DNA of 28,297 nucleotides, taken from contig MU616986.1 in assembly GCA_025201705.1 (NCBI GenBank), forward strand, positions 1 through 28,297, in the 5' to 3' direction. Positions 1-11,683 of this stretch are shown one piece after another; the stretch's first letter is position 1, and every line of letters begins with the position of its first letter. The stretch is from Dissophora ornata. Taxonomy: Eukaryota > Mortierellomycota > Mortierellomycetes > Mortierellales > Mortierellaceae. Both the position numbers and the translations under genes were made by a program. A model generated the notes under the pieces. The model was not told the DNA's origin. It did no database searches and saw only the letters and a program-made list of their open reading frames with translations.

Positions 1-1510
1 TCTCTTGCGGGATGACCGTGGTCTCCATGAATTCGATCATCTTTTCAAGACTCACAAGATGTCCATCGCTGAAGCAGCGCTGTGAGCACCAGCCCCAAAA
101 AAAAAAAATCGCAATGCAACTTACAGCAACTGACCACACGCGGACAGTCTCTTGCCTTCCTCCGGTGATCACGTAAGGTCCGGCAAGTGCAATCGATTTT
201 ACAAAATCAGAATGCTCCAACGTCGTATCCACTTTCTTCGTCTAAAGTAAAAACAAGGACAGTTGACGACCCGTTTAGAGTCTTCATACATTTAAGATGT
301 TGCGCCCCTTTTATGCGCATTGTATGCTTACCTCAAGGTCAAGTCTTTGGGCCGTTTTGTCCGCCGATGCTGATTATAGTTAAAGGTCATAAAATAACTG
401 TCAAAACCTTATGCTTCTCAAAAACCTAAGCTGACGATCTCACCTGTCGACAAGAATGTGTGCTTACTTGACCAAACCTCCACCGCGTCGACAATGACTT
501 TGTAAACAGTCGTAGCATGATGCTTGAACACATGGACGCAATGGCCGCCGCGACCCTGACCACGCGTGATATCCCATTTCCGGATCGTTCCATCACTTCC
601 TGCAGAGTACAGGTACTCCTTTTCATGATCTACCTTACTGTCGTTGCCATTATCATCCCCTTCTCCATTATCCTCCTCCAATGTCAGGCACAGATCATTG
701 ATGCCACGGACGTGACCCTTCCAAGGTCCGCCAGCACCACCCTGGAATGGCTGGAAAGTTTGCAGATCCCAATGCAAAATCGTGCCATCGTACGAGGCCG
801 AGAACAGCTCATGGCCGATTCGTTTCTTGCCAGGGTTGTTTCCGTCGTCGATAAGGATGGTTCGAATAGCTAGGGCCTTGACAAAATCCGTATGACCCGT
901 CAACGTTGCGAGACATTCCTTCGTCTCTGCGTCCCACACCTTGATGTTCTTATCCCATGATCCTGTGACGAGACGCTCCTGTCCAAGGTAGGTCTGATAC
1001 ACAGCCACCCGAGTGACTGGCCCTGAGTGTCCCTGGAACAGCTTCGTGGTTTTGCCCGTCTAGGGACACCGAAGCATAGGGAGTTAAGTCAAAGATTGTA
1101 TTTGATCTTCATATCGGCTCTTATGACCATCAATTGCTCACCTCCAGATTGATCTTCCGGGCGACGTGCCCGCTCTCTGCCAAGAACAAGGTACAACCCT
1201 TCAATGATTTGTCCTCGACCCCGCCCGTGGAGCGTTCACTCCCTGTTAGATCCTCGGCAGGATCGGAAGTGGTAGCAGCGGGAGAAGAGGATTTCGCAGC
1301 CTTAATACCAACACACATGTCAAGGACCTTTGACGAGACCTTGATAGCCTGTCCTTTGTCGTAGTTGACCATCCCCTGACGGGCAGCCATACGCGCAATG
1401 TCGGCATCAGTCTGGAAAAAGTTTTCGGCATCAGAACTGATGTTGGGCGAGAAATCAATCTGGTCGACTGGGATCTGATGCACTATTGCTGGTTGATTGG
1501 TTTTCGCCAT
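1..1510 (-). CDS. WD40-repeat protein, 5' part (3' end outside window)
   Basis: Five exons fit: 1142-1510, 468-1059, 332-369, 125-241 and 1-79 (continuing past the edge). Introns are 82, 98, 90 and 45 bp, all GT-AG and phase-consistent. The start at 1510 gives MAKTNQPAIVHQ. The first roughly 100 residues are not recognisable and are rich in Ser, Ala and Asp. Then at least five WD blades follow: GHSGPVTRVAVY...WDKNIKVWD, GHTDFVKALAI...SYDGTILHWD, GHVRGINDL...GSDGTIRKWD, a blade ending SADKTAQRLD that needs the 38-bp exon, and HSDFVKSIALAG...ETVRVWSV. A propeller scaffold role is the family expectation; the specific partner or pathway is not visible. After the blades the last exon reads GHLVSLEKMIEFMETT, probably helical. 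I do not recognise the orthologue. Confidence 0.8.
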
Positions 1511-2231
1511 CGTTTTAGGACTCCTGGAAGAATTTCTTGTTGTTGTTCCTGAATAATAATAAATAAAGAACGGGAGGGAGGGTGTGGATGGCGTTCGGAC
1601 TCGTTTGTATTTTTGCTGAATGAGGATGATGTTGGACTTTTCATCTAAACGTTTTTATACGTCGTAGTATCTCACTGCGCCCGGTGACTGCCACGAGAAA
1701 TAAACGCGACGCGCTGCGGCAGCGCGTGGTAGATGTCGATGGATATCGTGCACATAAACATGAAAGGAGTGGTCGCCGCCAACATAAACTCTGCGCAATA
1801 CATTCTATGAATTTCAAGGTACACAGAGTCATGAACGGCACAGAAAAGACTAAACTACCCACGAAACAAAAGCAAAATGCGTCATTCGACTGTGCAAGTC
1901 GGGAAGTCTCTGTGTAGGCAATCGCTGCCTCTTAAACTCGACCTTGACGAGAAACACTCACCATTATAATGAGCTATGAACGGCACGCTTTCATAATCTG
2001 TTTTAAAACGCCATGCCCAGGGCATTCCTGACTACTTTGTTTGAGAGACTCTTCGATTCCATATGACATTGGTGGTCTTTCTTTGACCCAAAAAAAACTA
2101 TCAAGAAACAAAAATAAAGCAATATTGAAAGCAATAATAGGGGGGGAGGGGGAAGGCGATTACAACTAGGGGACAACTAGGGGAGATCGAGAATATTAGG
2201 TATTAGGGATAATAAAAAATTTGAAGCAAAC
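1511..2231. other. Intergenic spacer, WD40 gene to MYB gene
   Basis: About 720 bp between the WD40 start codon and the MYB stop codon, both on the minus strand. It should hold the MYB 3' UTR and the WD40 promoter. Short frames in it look random. A G-rich run lies near 2140-2155. I see no RNA gene or element. Confidence 0.5.
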
Positions 2232-5200
2232 CTAGCAGCGCTCCATCTCTTCCGAGCTCAGACACAGGTTATCAATCGCCATCAATTCTCGGACTGACCC
2301 GCGGCGCATCGCTAGGTACGAGGCGTCCGGCTTCGGGGAAGGCTCTCTCGTCCTCCCGGTGTCTTGTTTCATCGTACCCATATCATCCTCATGTTCATCA
2401 TCCGAACCCACTCCATGCCCTGAGGCCGAATGATCGACTGACGAGCGTTTCAATCGCAGGTAAGCATGTGGACGGGGTGGCGAAGATCTGGAAGTAGACA
2501 AGGATGAAGAGCGGCCATGGAGGCCTGGTCGGCTGTAAAGGTTGCTGTTTGGAACGGGTTGTTGATCGATATGGTATGAGTGGTGCGGCGCGTGTTCTTG
2601 GTAGCTGGTGTGGTCTTTGATATGGTCTTCCTCTTTCAAACTGCTAAACGATGTCGAAAAACGATGTGTCTGGCTAACAGTCTCAGGAGCCTTTGAGATC
2701 GTGGTCCTCATCACTTCATCTTCGACATCAATATCTGCACACTTTGCGATATATTCGCGGCGACTTTTCTCCTCGCTCTGCATAATCACGGTAGAAGGCG
2801 TGAGGGGCATTTCGCGGTGTTGTTCCGCTGCGTTCGCCAGCTCCGCCAAGGCTGAGAACGGGTCCACTTCAAGAGAGCGATGGTTTTCATGAAGCTGCTG
2901 GATGTTGTCATACCGCGATGGATGCTGAGCATGGCCCAACGACTCGTGTCTTGTCAAATTCGGACGCGGCAAGGAATGCTGCAATTGTTGCTCTTGCTGG
3001 ATATAACCATACCCCCGGTCGCCAGCATAGCTCATGTACGGCGACTGGTCACTATTTTTGTTGGTACCAGGCGCGGACATGGCCATGGCAGAAGACGGCC
3101 GGCCAAGCTTGCTAGGAAAATTTGACGACAGCGAGGTCGTCGGCGAGGAAACTGATGTCACCACCGCTGCGGAGGTCGGCGCAAAGTACGGATTGCTGGA
3201 TCTGTGGATCGATGGATTGCCTGGGAGATTGGGTCGGGTTTGTCCAGGATTGAGACCCATCTTGGGTGTATAGTTTATGGAAGATGCTCGGTTCGTCGAG
3301 CCCATTGAGCTGGATCTCGACATCCCAGGGGAGAACTGAAGCTTCATTTTGACATCAAGAGTCTTGGGAGGTGTGAGCACACTGCGTGTTGACTGTGGGA
3401 CACTCTCCTGTTGCGTCTCCGATCCGGATTGCTGTTTTGAATGGGCTTGGATCGCTGCTTGGACTTTTGCAGGGACTTCAAGCGACGGCATGGAGTGTCG
3501 CCGTTCTATTAAACGGCAGTCAGAAGAGCGAGGCGATTAGAAAGCTAGTCTCTTAGAGGGTGCTCTTGCATCTCTCTCACAGAGTTTTCTTAATTCCCAC
3601 CTACCGTATGGATCGAATCTGCGGTTACGAGCGAATGCAGGCGAAGTCACAGAGGTCGGAGATGACAGTGGCGATGTGGTCGATGAAGGCCCAGAGCCAG
3701 AGTCGTTGAACTTCATTTGGAGTTCTATTAAAAATGATCAAAGGAAAGGAGAACCTTTGAATAAACTCATCCGATCGTTGTGGGTCCCAGGTAAGCATCT
3801 GAGTTTCCTCCATAAGTCGAGATCAAAACGTGTACCTGATGGGTCCTGCAAGCTTAGACGTCTTCGTTTGCGCTGCATCGAGGTATTGAAATGGTTCTTG
3901 ATCGCGTTGTCTGGTCGGCCGGGCATGAGCTTCGACATCTCTGCCCATTTCGATCCAAGCTGCTCAAACAACTTAAAAATCAGCTCGTCCTCTTTTGCTG
4001 TGAATGGAGACTTGTCAACTAACAAACGGTTGGATGATATCAAAACGCACAAGTAAGTCACCGAGATGCTCCCTTATCTAAAGCGATCGCATTGGTCGCT
4101 ACGATTCCTAAACCCTTTCCGTATTGCGACATACTTGTAGGGTCAAGGTGGTTATGCCACCTCTCACGGCATTGCTTGCCGGTTCTGGACCCCAATCGGC
4201 CTGCAATCTGGACCCATTTTTCTGCGCCCAGCTCATCAACAAGCACTCGAAGTTGACGGTCCTCCTACGGGTCCACAGAAATAAAAACACCAAGCAACAA
4301 TGTTATAAAGTGATTCTGCCGTACTCGATTTTCCACAGCACATTTGATTAAGTTTGCCTTGTGAATTGAATGTAAACGCACCTCAGGTGTCCAAGGTCCT
4401 TTGATAGATCGCGGCTTAGAAATCATTCGCCAACGTTGAAGGCACTGGCCTTTATCTCGAGATCCGTCTGGAAAGCAGCACTCTGCGATTCGTTTCCACG
4501 CTTTGCCGCTGAACTTGATGACTGCTTCTCGAAGAAGATTGTCCTTTAACCATTGGAATAGGTTGCGGTACAGGAAATATTGATTGTTGGTCGAACATAA
4601 GAGTGATGCGATATTTCGTGGAGTAGCAACAAACGGATGTAGTGTGTCAGTCAGCAAGGTGTTGTAAGATATCGATACCTCTTCGGGAAATCAAGAACGG
4701 TATTTACAAATCACTAATAACGCGAATAGCACGCGAAATACGGAGCAAAGAGTGCCAGCTGTGAATCCACAAAGTGAAATAGGAATGCTGAGCGTTGTAC
4801 AAATTTGCTGAAACAAGGAACGAAGGTGAAATAGCGAATGTAAGGGACCGTTGAAGGCGAAATCTTTGTAAGGCTGACGATTGCTGTCTACGTCAGATGC
4901 TGGGAGCACACAGAAGTGAACAATGGAAGATGTGAAGACCCCAAAGAAATTGGGATGCGTCCAAATGTGTCAAAGACAGCGTGTGTCGATCAGCTGGGCA
5001 CAAAGGCGTGAAAATAAGATGCTGGGATTCAGAGAGAGGAAATGTGCAAAAGGAGAAGAATAATAAACGAAGAAGAGCAAGGGGGGAGGGACGGGGTAAA
5101 AGCGCGGATGACCCGCATTGATGCATTTTCGACGCTTTGCCATGAACGATAGTCTGCGAAATCATCCAGAACACAGAAATAAAAGAAACAAACACCCCGA

Positions 5201-6457
5201 ACGAAGAAGAAACGGGATAATAACCGAGCCGAACGAACGCATCCCCGCGCACACACATGTACTCCAAAAAAAGGGATTGAATACAAAGAGAGAAAAAGAA
5301 AAAAAGGGTGAGAGAGGCAGGGATGAGAGAAAGCGCTAGAGGATATCATTTATGCCTCGTCCTAACGCAGCTTTCTATCGTCCTTTCCATTCCCTTCTCC
5401 TTCCATTACACCTCAGTAGCAATAAATCATGAGTAAATTAAAGGATCTAGCGTTCGTGCGTAGGGTTTGCCAACGGACTAACAGTTGCCAGCAAAAAGGC
5501 ACCTTAAATAAAAGGGATACTAGGAAAAGGTGAGCCCCTGTTGAAGTCATAGGCCAGGAGAACGCAGTAACATAATATCATGAAGGGTGGACAAGGTATG
5601 GATGCTGGGATCTGACACTTGAGCGAAAGGAGAGCAGAACGGTGCAGATGAACAACTCGACACGCCATGAGGATGACATACAAATGCTGTACTCCTTGCT
5701 CTCACACTCCTCTCCCCTCATATGAAAACCTTGGACCGAACAATGACGAAATGTGTCACAAGCTCCCCATTGCTCTGCTTCCACGCGATGTATTCCTCCA
5801 ACGTATTACCTCTTCACGCGTCCAGTTGACACCAACGTTACCGGTTTCAGAGTCCGAGACCGACTCATCAGACTCCATTGTCGAATCCGCCAGCTGCTGA
5901 TGATAGTCCTGCCCAGGCTTTACTGCGGTAGGGGATAGCGGATGGCTGGGCACTGAGTTAGAGTGATGCATGGGTAGGCCAGCGACCCTGTGGAGAGGTG
6001 GTGGTCCATGGTGCTGATGTTGTCTGCCAGAGTGGGGTGGTGGAGGGAGAGGGGAAGTATAGATTTGCCGCAAATGTGGTTGACTGACAGAATATAGGTG
6101 CGATTGGACGAGTTCGCTATTTAGTGAATCTCCATCAGCAAAGACGTGTCTGTGGTGATACGGAGTCGTGAATGCCTGTTGCTGTTGTTGCTGAGGCAGC
6201 CGGGATGCCTCATAGGGGAGCTGACCACCATATTGAGAAATCGGGTATTGGATATGTCCATGCAGCACTGGCTGTCGCTGTTGCTGTGGAAAAGCTGATC
6301 CACAATCGGAAGCCTGGTGATGACGCACAGGCTCTGGTGGAGTCAGGGAGGCAAATTGGGAGGGCGGAAAATGGCTGAGGTGACCAGACCCCGAATCTTG
6401 CATGCCATAACTTGATGGAGACAGATCGTAGCTTGCATGGCGAGTGTGACGGATCAT
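2232..6457 (-). CDS. Three-repeat MYB (R1R2R3) transcription factor
   Basis: Six exons fit: 5810-6457, 4382-4543, 4135-4264, 3836-4018, 3605-3724 and 2232-3505. Phases agree throughout and give about 838 residues. Residues 1-210 are Gln, His and Pro rich (a QQQQQQ run, poly-Pro), typical of a regulatory domain. R1 starts at NWTREE (W212), joined over a 1266-bp intron to [17 protein letters not shown]2 is GPWTPEEDRQLRV (W267, W287, W306). R3 is [12 protein letters not shown]...SKWAEMSK...NAIKNHF, with Phe at 319 and 357 where Trp is usual. A basic run QRKRRR follows, then a Ser/Pro-rich tail with a RRHSMP site. Helix 3 of R2 ([12 protein letters not shown]) is nearly that of animal c-Myb, so AACNG-type DNA binding in the nucleus is expected. 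The start at 6457 ([12 protein letters not shown]) is my choice; an in-frame ATG lies at 6580. Confidence 0.85.
4544..5809 (-). other. Unusually long intron splitting MYB repeat R1
   Basis: The donor after GAAGAG at 5810 is GTAATA; the acceptor is TTAAAG before GACAATCTT at 4543. At 1266 bp it is about ten times the other introns here. Joining the exons restores [13 protein letters not shown] with the 20-residue Trp spacing of a canonical MYB repeat, which is the main evidence. Inside is a purine-rich stretch on the plus strand (about 5030-5340), pyrimidine-rich in the transcript. The short open frames inside resemble no protein I know. Confidence 0.65.
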
Positions 6458-9115
6458 GACGACCGACTGTTGGCGCGATCCCCACAAAATGACGAAATAT
6501 AAATGGGAACTTGAGAGCCCTACAGTCCGCACTGTGTTACTTAGAATATGGACAATCCACTTGCTGATCAGTGAGGTCAAGGGCAGGGCGGCAAAAGAGG
6601 AAGAAGATCGCTATGCGGAACTGAGCCGAAAAGAGGACAGTTCAAGGATATCTGGATTCCTGCAAAGTCTTTTTAATCTGGCAATCTGGTGTAGTTGATG
6701 AAGGTGCGAAAGGGGAGTAGCGGAAGGTGGAGGAATCACAAATGCCAGGAAGGAAGAGAGGAGGAGGGGGGGTGGGGTGCGTCGGTTAAAAGGAAAACGG
6801 CAACGATATTCAAGCGCAATCGCTCGTTCAAATATTATGGGGAAAGGGGGGATGAGGGAATGACGGCAAAGGTGGGAGGCTGGAAAGAACGGACAAACGG
6901 AGTTCCATCAAAGTGTCTGTAAACGCGTTCGTGAAGCCAAGTTGTTTTTCTCTTTTGGTGGACTGAAGATAAATCTATGGCGGTACAGGGACTAAATAAG
7001 GCCTAGTTTCACAGGATGCTTCTATCGCAACTGAAGAAAGTTCATTATGTGCTATTCTATCTGAAGATGTAGCTATGATCATTGAATTGGAAGGTAAAAG
7101 ACAGGAAAGTAAGACATACAGTGAATAGAATAGTCACCAGTAAAAGGAGAAAGAGGAGGGTGGACTTTGACACACTCCTCAAGAACAAACAAGAGCTCTA
7201 GAACATAAAGAAAAAACGAGATTGAGCGAGAAAATCGACCCTGACACATGGACGGGGAGAACTTATGAAAAAACAAAAACAAACAACCGCATCACTGGCA
7301 GGAGGTTCACAACAACAAAAAATAAACAGGTCCATCCATTCTGATCTGCTTACATGTGTAGACAACGCGAATGCGACAGGGATGAATCGATTTGGTGTTG
7401 CTGACAAGGAGTTTGCAAGGGGCCTAATCCAGGAGCGCGAGGTGTCGAAGACCAAACTGATCGATGCTGACCAGAGCATGATTCGTGCCAGGCAAGCGAC
7501 GAGACAGATCGTGAGTGAAGAGGTGAAGTACGTGTTGACGGACCCGCAGTGCTTAACGTCGAACTTCAAAGTGTTCACAAACAACAAAGGAGCCAACGAG
7601 AATTCGGCATGAATGCATATAAGTAATAAGTACTCTCGACAACTACACCAATCCTTTGCACGATGACGACGATTGCTTGGGTGGGAGGGTTCGAGCGGGT
7701 GTAGATGCCGATATATGTTGGGTTTGATACTGATGTTTGGGTGTGGATGTTGTTGTTGTCAGGTGTGGTTTTTTTCTGCGTGCGTCTGTCTGTGTTGATG
7801 TGTGTTTTGTGAGTGCTTCTGCGTGTGCGTGTTCAAACTTCCTTGTGTTTGTGTGCCACTTCAACCCTAAACACCTTGCCTTTGTTGTTTTTCATGCCCG
7901 CCGTTGTTGCTGTTTTAGATATTTGCTTCCGTTTCCCTTCCCATCCCGCTCGACGCTAGCACATGCATGCACCAAATGGCCTTTGCTGTGTGTAAGCAAT
8001 GCCAAAGATTATCCTTTCCTTTTCTTCTTCCCAACAAACAACCACATTTTTTTTTTTTTGCAGGAACAAATATTGTGTTGCGCCTCCCCTTTCCTCCGAG
8101 GGTAACTCCATCCAAGAATGATTAACTCAGGGGTGGAGATAAACAATATAAATCAGATGTAGAATGACGGGCCAAAAACTTTGGCTGTACGCAATCGGGT
8201 ATACTAAATAGAGTACATAAGACAGGTTGAACTGTGCGCTCGTGCGCCTCGCTCCCGTTACATCATTCCCATAGCTGAATTCCAATAAAATTTCGGCAGG
8301 AAAATATTTTAGGTATAAAGAACATCGGCAAAGGAAGCCAAACTAGACTCCATATGCAGCGAGGGACAAGGGCGACGATGGGGCAAGGACGACGTCATGT
8401 GTGACGATGATGTGTCGGCGTCCGGGCAGGGTATCTCATAGTTGACGCAAGGGTGTTTGTATGTTGCCGCGTTGCAGATCGATGAATGGTTGTTTATGAG
8501 GGCCATATTGATGTAGATCGTTGATATCATCCAGCTCTTGATTTTATGAGGTTCATGGTATTCTTAGCAAGTAGTGCATATTCTGCCGTGTAAAAAGCTA
8601 TCGTAAACTAGAAAGTTCCATATTCTCGAATAGGACTGATGATCCAACACTTTGGCCGTTGGATCGGCTCAACGCCTTTGAGCAACCTCTCGTGTCAGAT
8701 CTGAAAACCCCTGGGGATCGTTATGTGGAAAACAACATGGCGAATCTTGTTTAACCGTGGAGCAACTTCGTCTGCCATGGGAAGCTCCAGATTCATTGCG
8801 CGCCTTCGACGTTTGTTATCTCTCTCCCCTTTTGCTTGTCACGTAATATAAAATCAGGGGTAGCTAAAATCGCAGAAAACTAAACATTCATGCCTGTTGC
8901 CTGCACTAGTAACACGAGGGAAAGGAAAGAGTCGAACACACAGAAGGAAAGGGTAGGAGATGGAGAGGAAAATCAGAGCAATAGATAGTTGCGCATACTG
9001 AGAGTGAGAGATACTCATAGTGTCTAACGCAAAGAAGTTGCAAGCATAGTCGATGAAGGGCGAAAGGGGTGGATTCAGTCAATGCTTGAATCTTCCCTTG
9101 CCATTGGCAAATTGA
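6458..9115. other. Long gene-poor spacer upstream of the MYB gene
   Basis: About 2.7 kb with no gene I can support. It is GA-rich on the plus strand around 6590-6880 and TG-rich around 7735-7860. Two opposite open frames overlap at 7198-7612 (plus strand 115 codons from 7265, minus strand 132 codons), and neither shows recognisable motifs. It may be a long leader or upstream control region of the MYB gene, or may hold a small gene or noncoding RNA I cannot see. Confidence 0.4.
8641..8665. repeat. Short perfect inverted repeat
   Basis: GATCCAAC and its exact complement GTTGGATC flank a 9-base centre (ACTTTGGCC). It could be a hairpin or a dimeric protein site; it could also be chance. Confidence 0.4.
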
Positions 9116-9346
9116 TTTGCAAAGTTTGTTGAGGGGATAGTCCTTGGGACGGCCGGGATATTTGTCCCTGACTATCTGCGCAAAGACGGGAAGCTCGGCA
9201 AGCCGCGCTGCATCATTACAAGAGAGCGTTATACATATCTCAAGGAGCGCTTGACAGTATCATTAAATGAAGTTGAACTCTACTCGGAAAGGAAGTGCAT
9301 TATTCTTGCTGTGAGCGGCGATTTTCACGGTCTAGGAAGGGGATGA
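9116..9346 (+). other. ATG-less open frame, possible gene relic
   Basis: A 76-codon frame between a TGA at 9113-9115 and a TGA at 9344-9346 reads in part GIFVPDYLRKDGKLGKP and RERYTYLKERLTV. It has no ATG and I do not recognise it. The composition looks more protein-like than neighbouring random frames, so it may be an exon or decayed gene. Confidence 0.2.
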
Positions 9347-9439
9347 ACACGTGCGGTGGAGGTGTAGAAGGGAAGGGAGACAAAATGGGACAAGAAGAAG
9401 AAAAGACGCGCAATCGTTATCCGTCCACCACCAGCTGGT

Positions 9440-9445
9440 TTTATT
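9440..9445 (-). terminator. AATAAA polyadenylation signal of the SPP gene
   Basis: TTTATT on the plus strand reads AATAAA on the minus strand, about 100 bases past the stop at 9544. Assignment is by position. Confidence 0.45.
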
Positions 9446-9543
9446 GCAATTGAACAATGCATGCACATGTGCACACAGGAAAACAAGACAAAATGTGTAA
9501 TGTAGTAATGCACGTCATAATGTGCGGACCCGTGCCCACGCTT

Positions 9544-11107
9544 CTACTTCTTCTTCTGCGACTTGCCGCCCTTGCGCTTACGGATCTTGGGCGTATTGCT
9601 GCCATCCTGCTCCGATTCACTGGCAGGGGTGTCCTTCTCAGCAACAGCCGACTCGACCTTGATCTTTTTGTCCTCAGTCGCCTTCTTGCTGACCTTCTCC
9701 TCGGCTTCCTTCTTACTCTTCTTTTCCTCAGCTTCCTTGGCCTTTGCTGCCTCGATGCCCTCCTCGGATGTATATCCGAAAACTTCCTTGATCTCGCCGC
9801 GCACAAGTCCCGTGAAGAGGACACTCAAGATGCAGGCTGGCGAAAGATAGAGAAGAGCAGGCTGTGCGGCTTTGAATGTGTGCATGACGTACATTGTGGT
9901 GCCCAGGCCAAGCACATAGGCAATGAAGCAAGCAACAAAATAGGGCTTAGAGAAGCGGGTCGAGCGTCCTAGGTTAGGATTCTTGGTGCCAGCCAAGTGC
10001 TGATCGAAACGCAGGCAAAGTGCCACAAAGACACCAGGGATCACAATGTCACCCAATCCGAGCATGGCAAACTGGTACTTTTCACTTGCAGGCAGTCCAA
10101 AAAAGAGGCGAGGGAAGATCACCTTGACAGGGGCATCAAAGTTCTTGGCGACGGAGACCATAACCTCGGTGCCGAAGACCCAAAAGATGTCGTACAGGAA
10201 GAGGCCGCTGAGAAGAATCATTCCAGTCTTGAATGAGTCCAAAGAGAGTAATTGGATGGCGTTCAAGGCGAAACAGATGCCAAAAATGTTGGAAGCGATC
10301 CAGTTCTTGGTTGCGACATAGTATCCTGACAAGATAACAGATGCTACCGCCATGATCAAGTGGAGAATGGTGAATTTGGCAGCGTAGAGTTCTAATATTG
10401 GATGTACAGATCAGATCGGGCAAGGTTAATTACGCATTTCTAAATCCGCAAGCAGGAACTAGACCGAGAGCGGTGACACCCAGCTGACGGCCAGAACATC
10501 CACTATACACATAGACAGATCAATTGTTCCATACCTTTCTTCTTCTTGGTAAGGGTCAAATGCCACTTGTCAACGTTGATACCAAGGAGCTTGACGATCG
10601 GTGCGACGCAATTGACGCCGACTTGGGTTGTGGCCATGACACCCAAGAGTCCAAAATAGGCTGTGAGGAGGTAGTTGACGTAGGTCTTGTCCACATATCG
10701 GAAGACCAGATACAATCCGAAAAGGGTCATTGAGCCAAAGACAGGGAACATGTAGGCGTCCTCCAGTGACATCGATTCTGAGGCCTCGTCCTCGTCGTCA
10801 GAGTCGTCTGAATCGTCCGTCTCTTTCTTTTTTGATTTCTTGTCCTTGGGGTTCTAGAAGGAGCGAGATCGGTACGTTTCTTTTGTTCAGTTGGCAGCTC
10901 AAAAGCGATCAGTGTGTTGTGGGTCCCGATCTATCGAGAGGCCTGGCTGTCCCTGGTGTTGTTATGCTGTCTCTCTACCTTCCACTTCTTGAGTGATGCG
11001 AAGGATCCAAAGTAAATGGGGACGACAGCCATGGTGCCGAGGGCAGCATACGCGACATAAAGGCCCTGCTCGACTGCCTCTGGCGAGGGCACGTACTTCT
11101 CAGTCAT
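9544..11107 (-). CDS. SPP: Signal peptide peptidase (intramembrane aspartyl protease)
   Basis: Exons 10979-11107, 10535-10853 and 9544-10391 (introns 125 and 143 bp) give about 431 residues. It is a GxGD-type protease (family A22B) that cleaves signal-peptide remnants and type II membrane segments in the ER membrane. The active site is visible: YDIFWVF (Asp about 217), LGLGDIVIPG (Asp about 264) and the PAL motif QPALLYLSPA (about 327-329). Hydrophobic segments fit a nine-helix topology. The first helix (GLYVAYAALGTMAVVPIYF) is followed by an acidic and Lys-rich loop, and the C-terminus is a long Lys/Glu-rich tail ending GKSQKKK. The KKK ending could act as an ER-retrieval signal; that is inference. 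Start MTEKYVPSPEA was chosen because it precedes the first helix directly; an in-frame upstream ATG would add an unlike stretch. Confidence 0.93.
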
Positions 11108-11683
11108 GATGAGTTGATGGGGATGGAGGAGAGAGTGATGGAATTTGAGATTGTGCAGATGTGGGGAACCAGGAAGCAACAAAAGGCATCTTTTTGTTGC
11201 CCTGAGTGCCCCCTGTGCAATTCGGTGGGACACGGTGATTGGCTAGACTGCATGCTCACGTACAAATGAGCGCGATCTGGGCTGAACACCACTGAAAATT
11301 AATGGCTCTCCTCTGCCCACTGACAAGGACAGACAGCGACAAGACAAGACGAGTGCTTTGTCCCCACTGCCTGGCCTAAAATAGAGTGTTTCAAAGGTTT
11401 TCCTATATTTGAAAAGACCAGCCAACGTCGCGTCTAAATAGACGGCCACAGATTCACAATATTGACGCCAAGGCGAGGGTTAAAACATTCTTCGCTTGGT
11501 TGGTGTAATTTGGCTCTTTTTGACATTATCGAGTTCAGCTGTGCGACGACGCGACTGTGCGAGTTCGAAGGTTGGTGGGAGGCGTGGACCTTGGAGCCAG
11601 GTCCATCCCGGGCGCGCGGAACATACACATGGAATTGTTGGTGGGAACGGTGAAGTACATTCTAAAGACTGACAGTGTGGATC
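11108..11683. other. Spacer at left edge of the accessory island
   Basis: It holds the SPP promoter side, then sequence that may be a further decayed part of the nuclease-like relic to its right (minus-strand frames near 11434-11690 such as RMYFTVPTNNSMCMF). Nothing here is certain. Confidence 0.3.

Noticed and set aside
4893..5349. Two overlapping minus-strand frames of 106-124 codons
   Set aside because: They lie in the long MYB intron in pyrimidine-rich sequence ([18 protein letters not shown]). Composition explains them.
7265..7612. 115-codon plus-strand frame and a 132-codon minus frame over the same bases
   Set aside because: Neither has recognisable motifs or a plausible promoter; two opposite open frames of this size can arise from composition. 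Left as unassigned.
9457..9972. 171-codon plus-strand open frame
   Set aside because: It is the complement of the Lys/Glu-rich SPP tail, which produces Leu-rich stretches (LLLLLLRLAAL). No support of its own.
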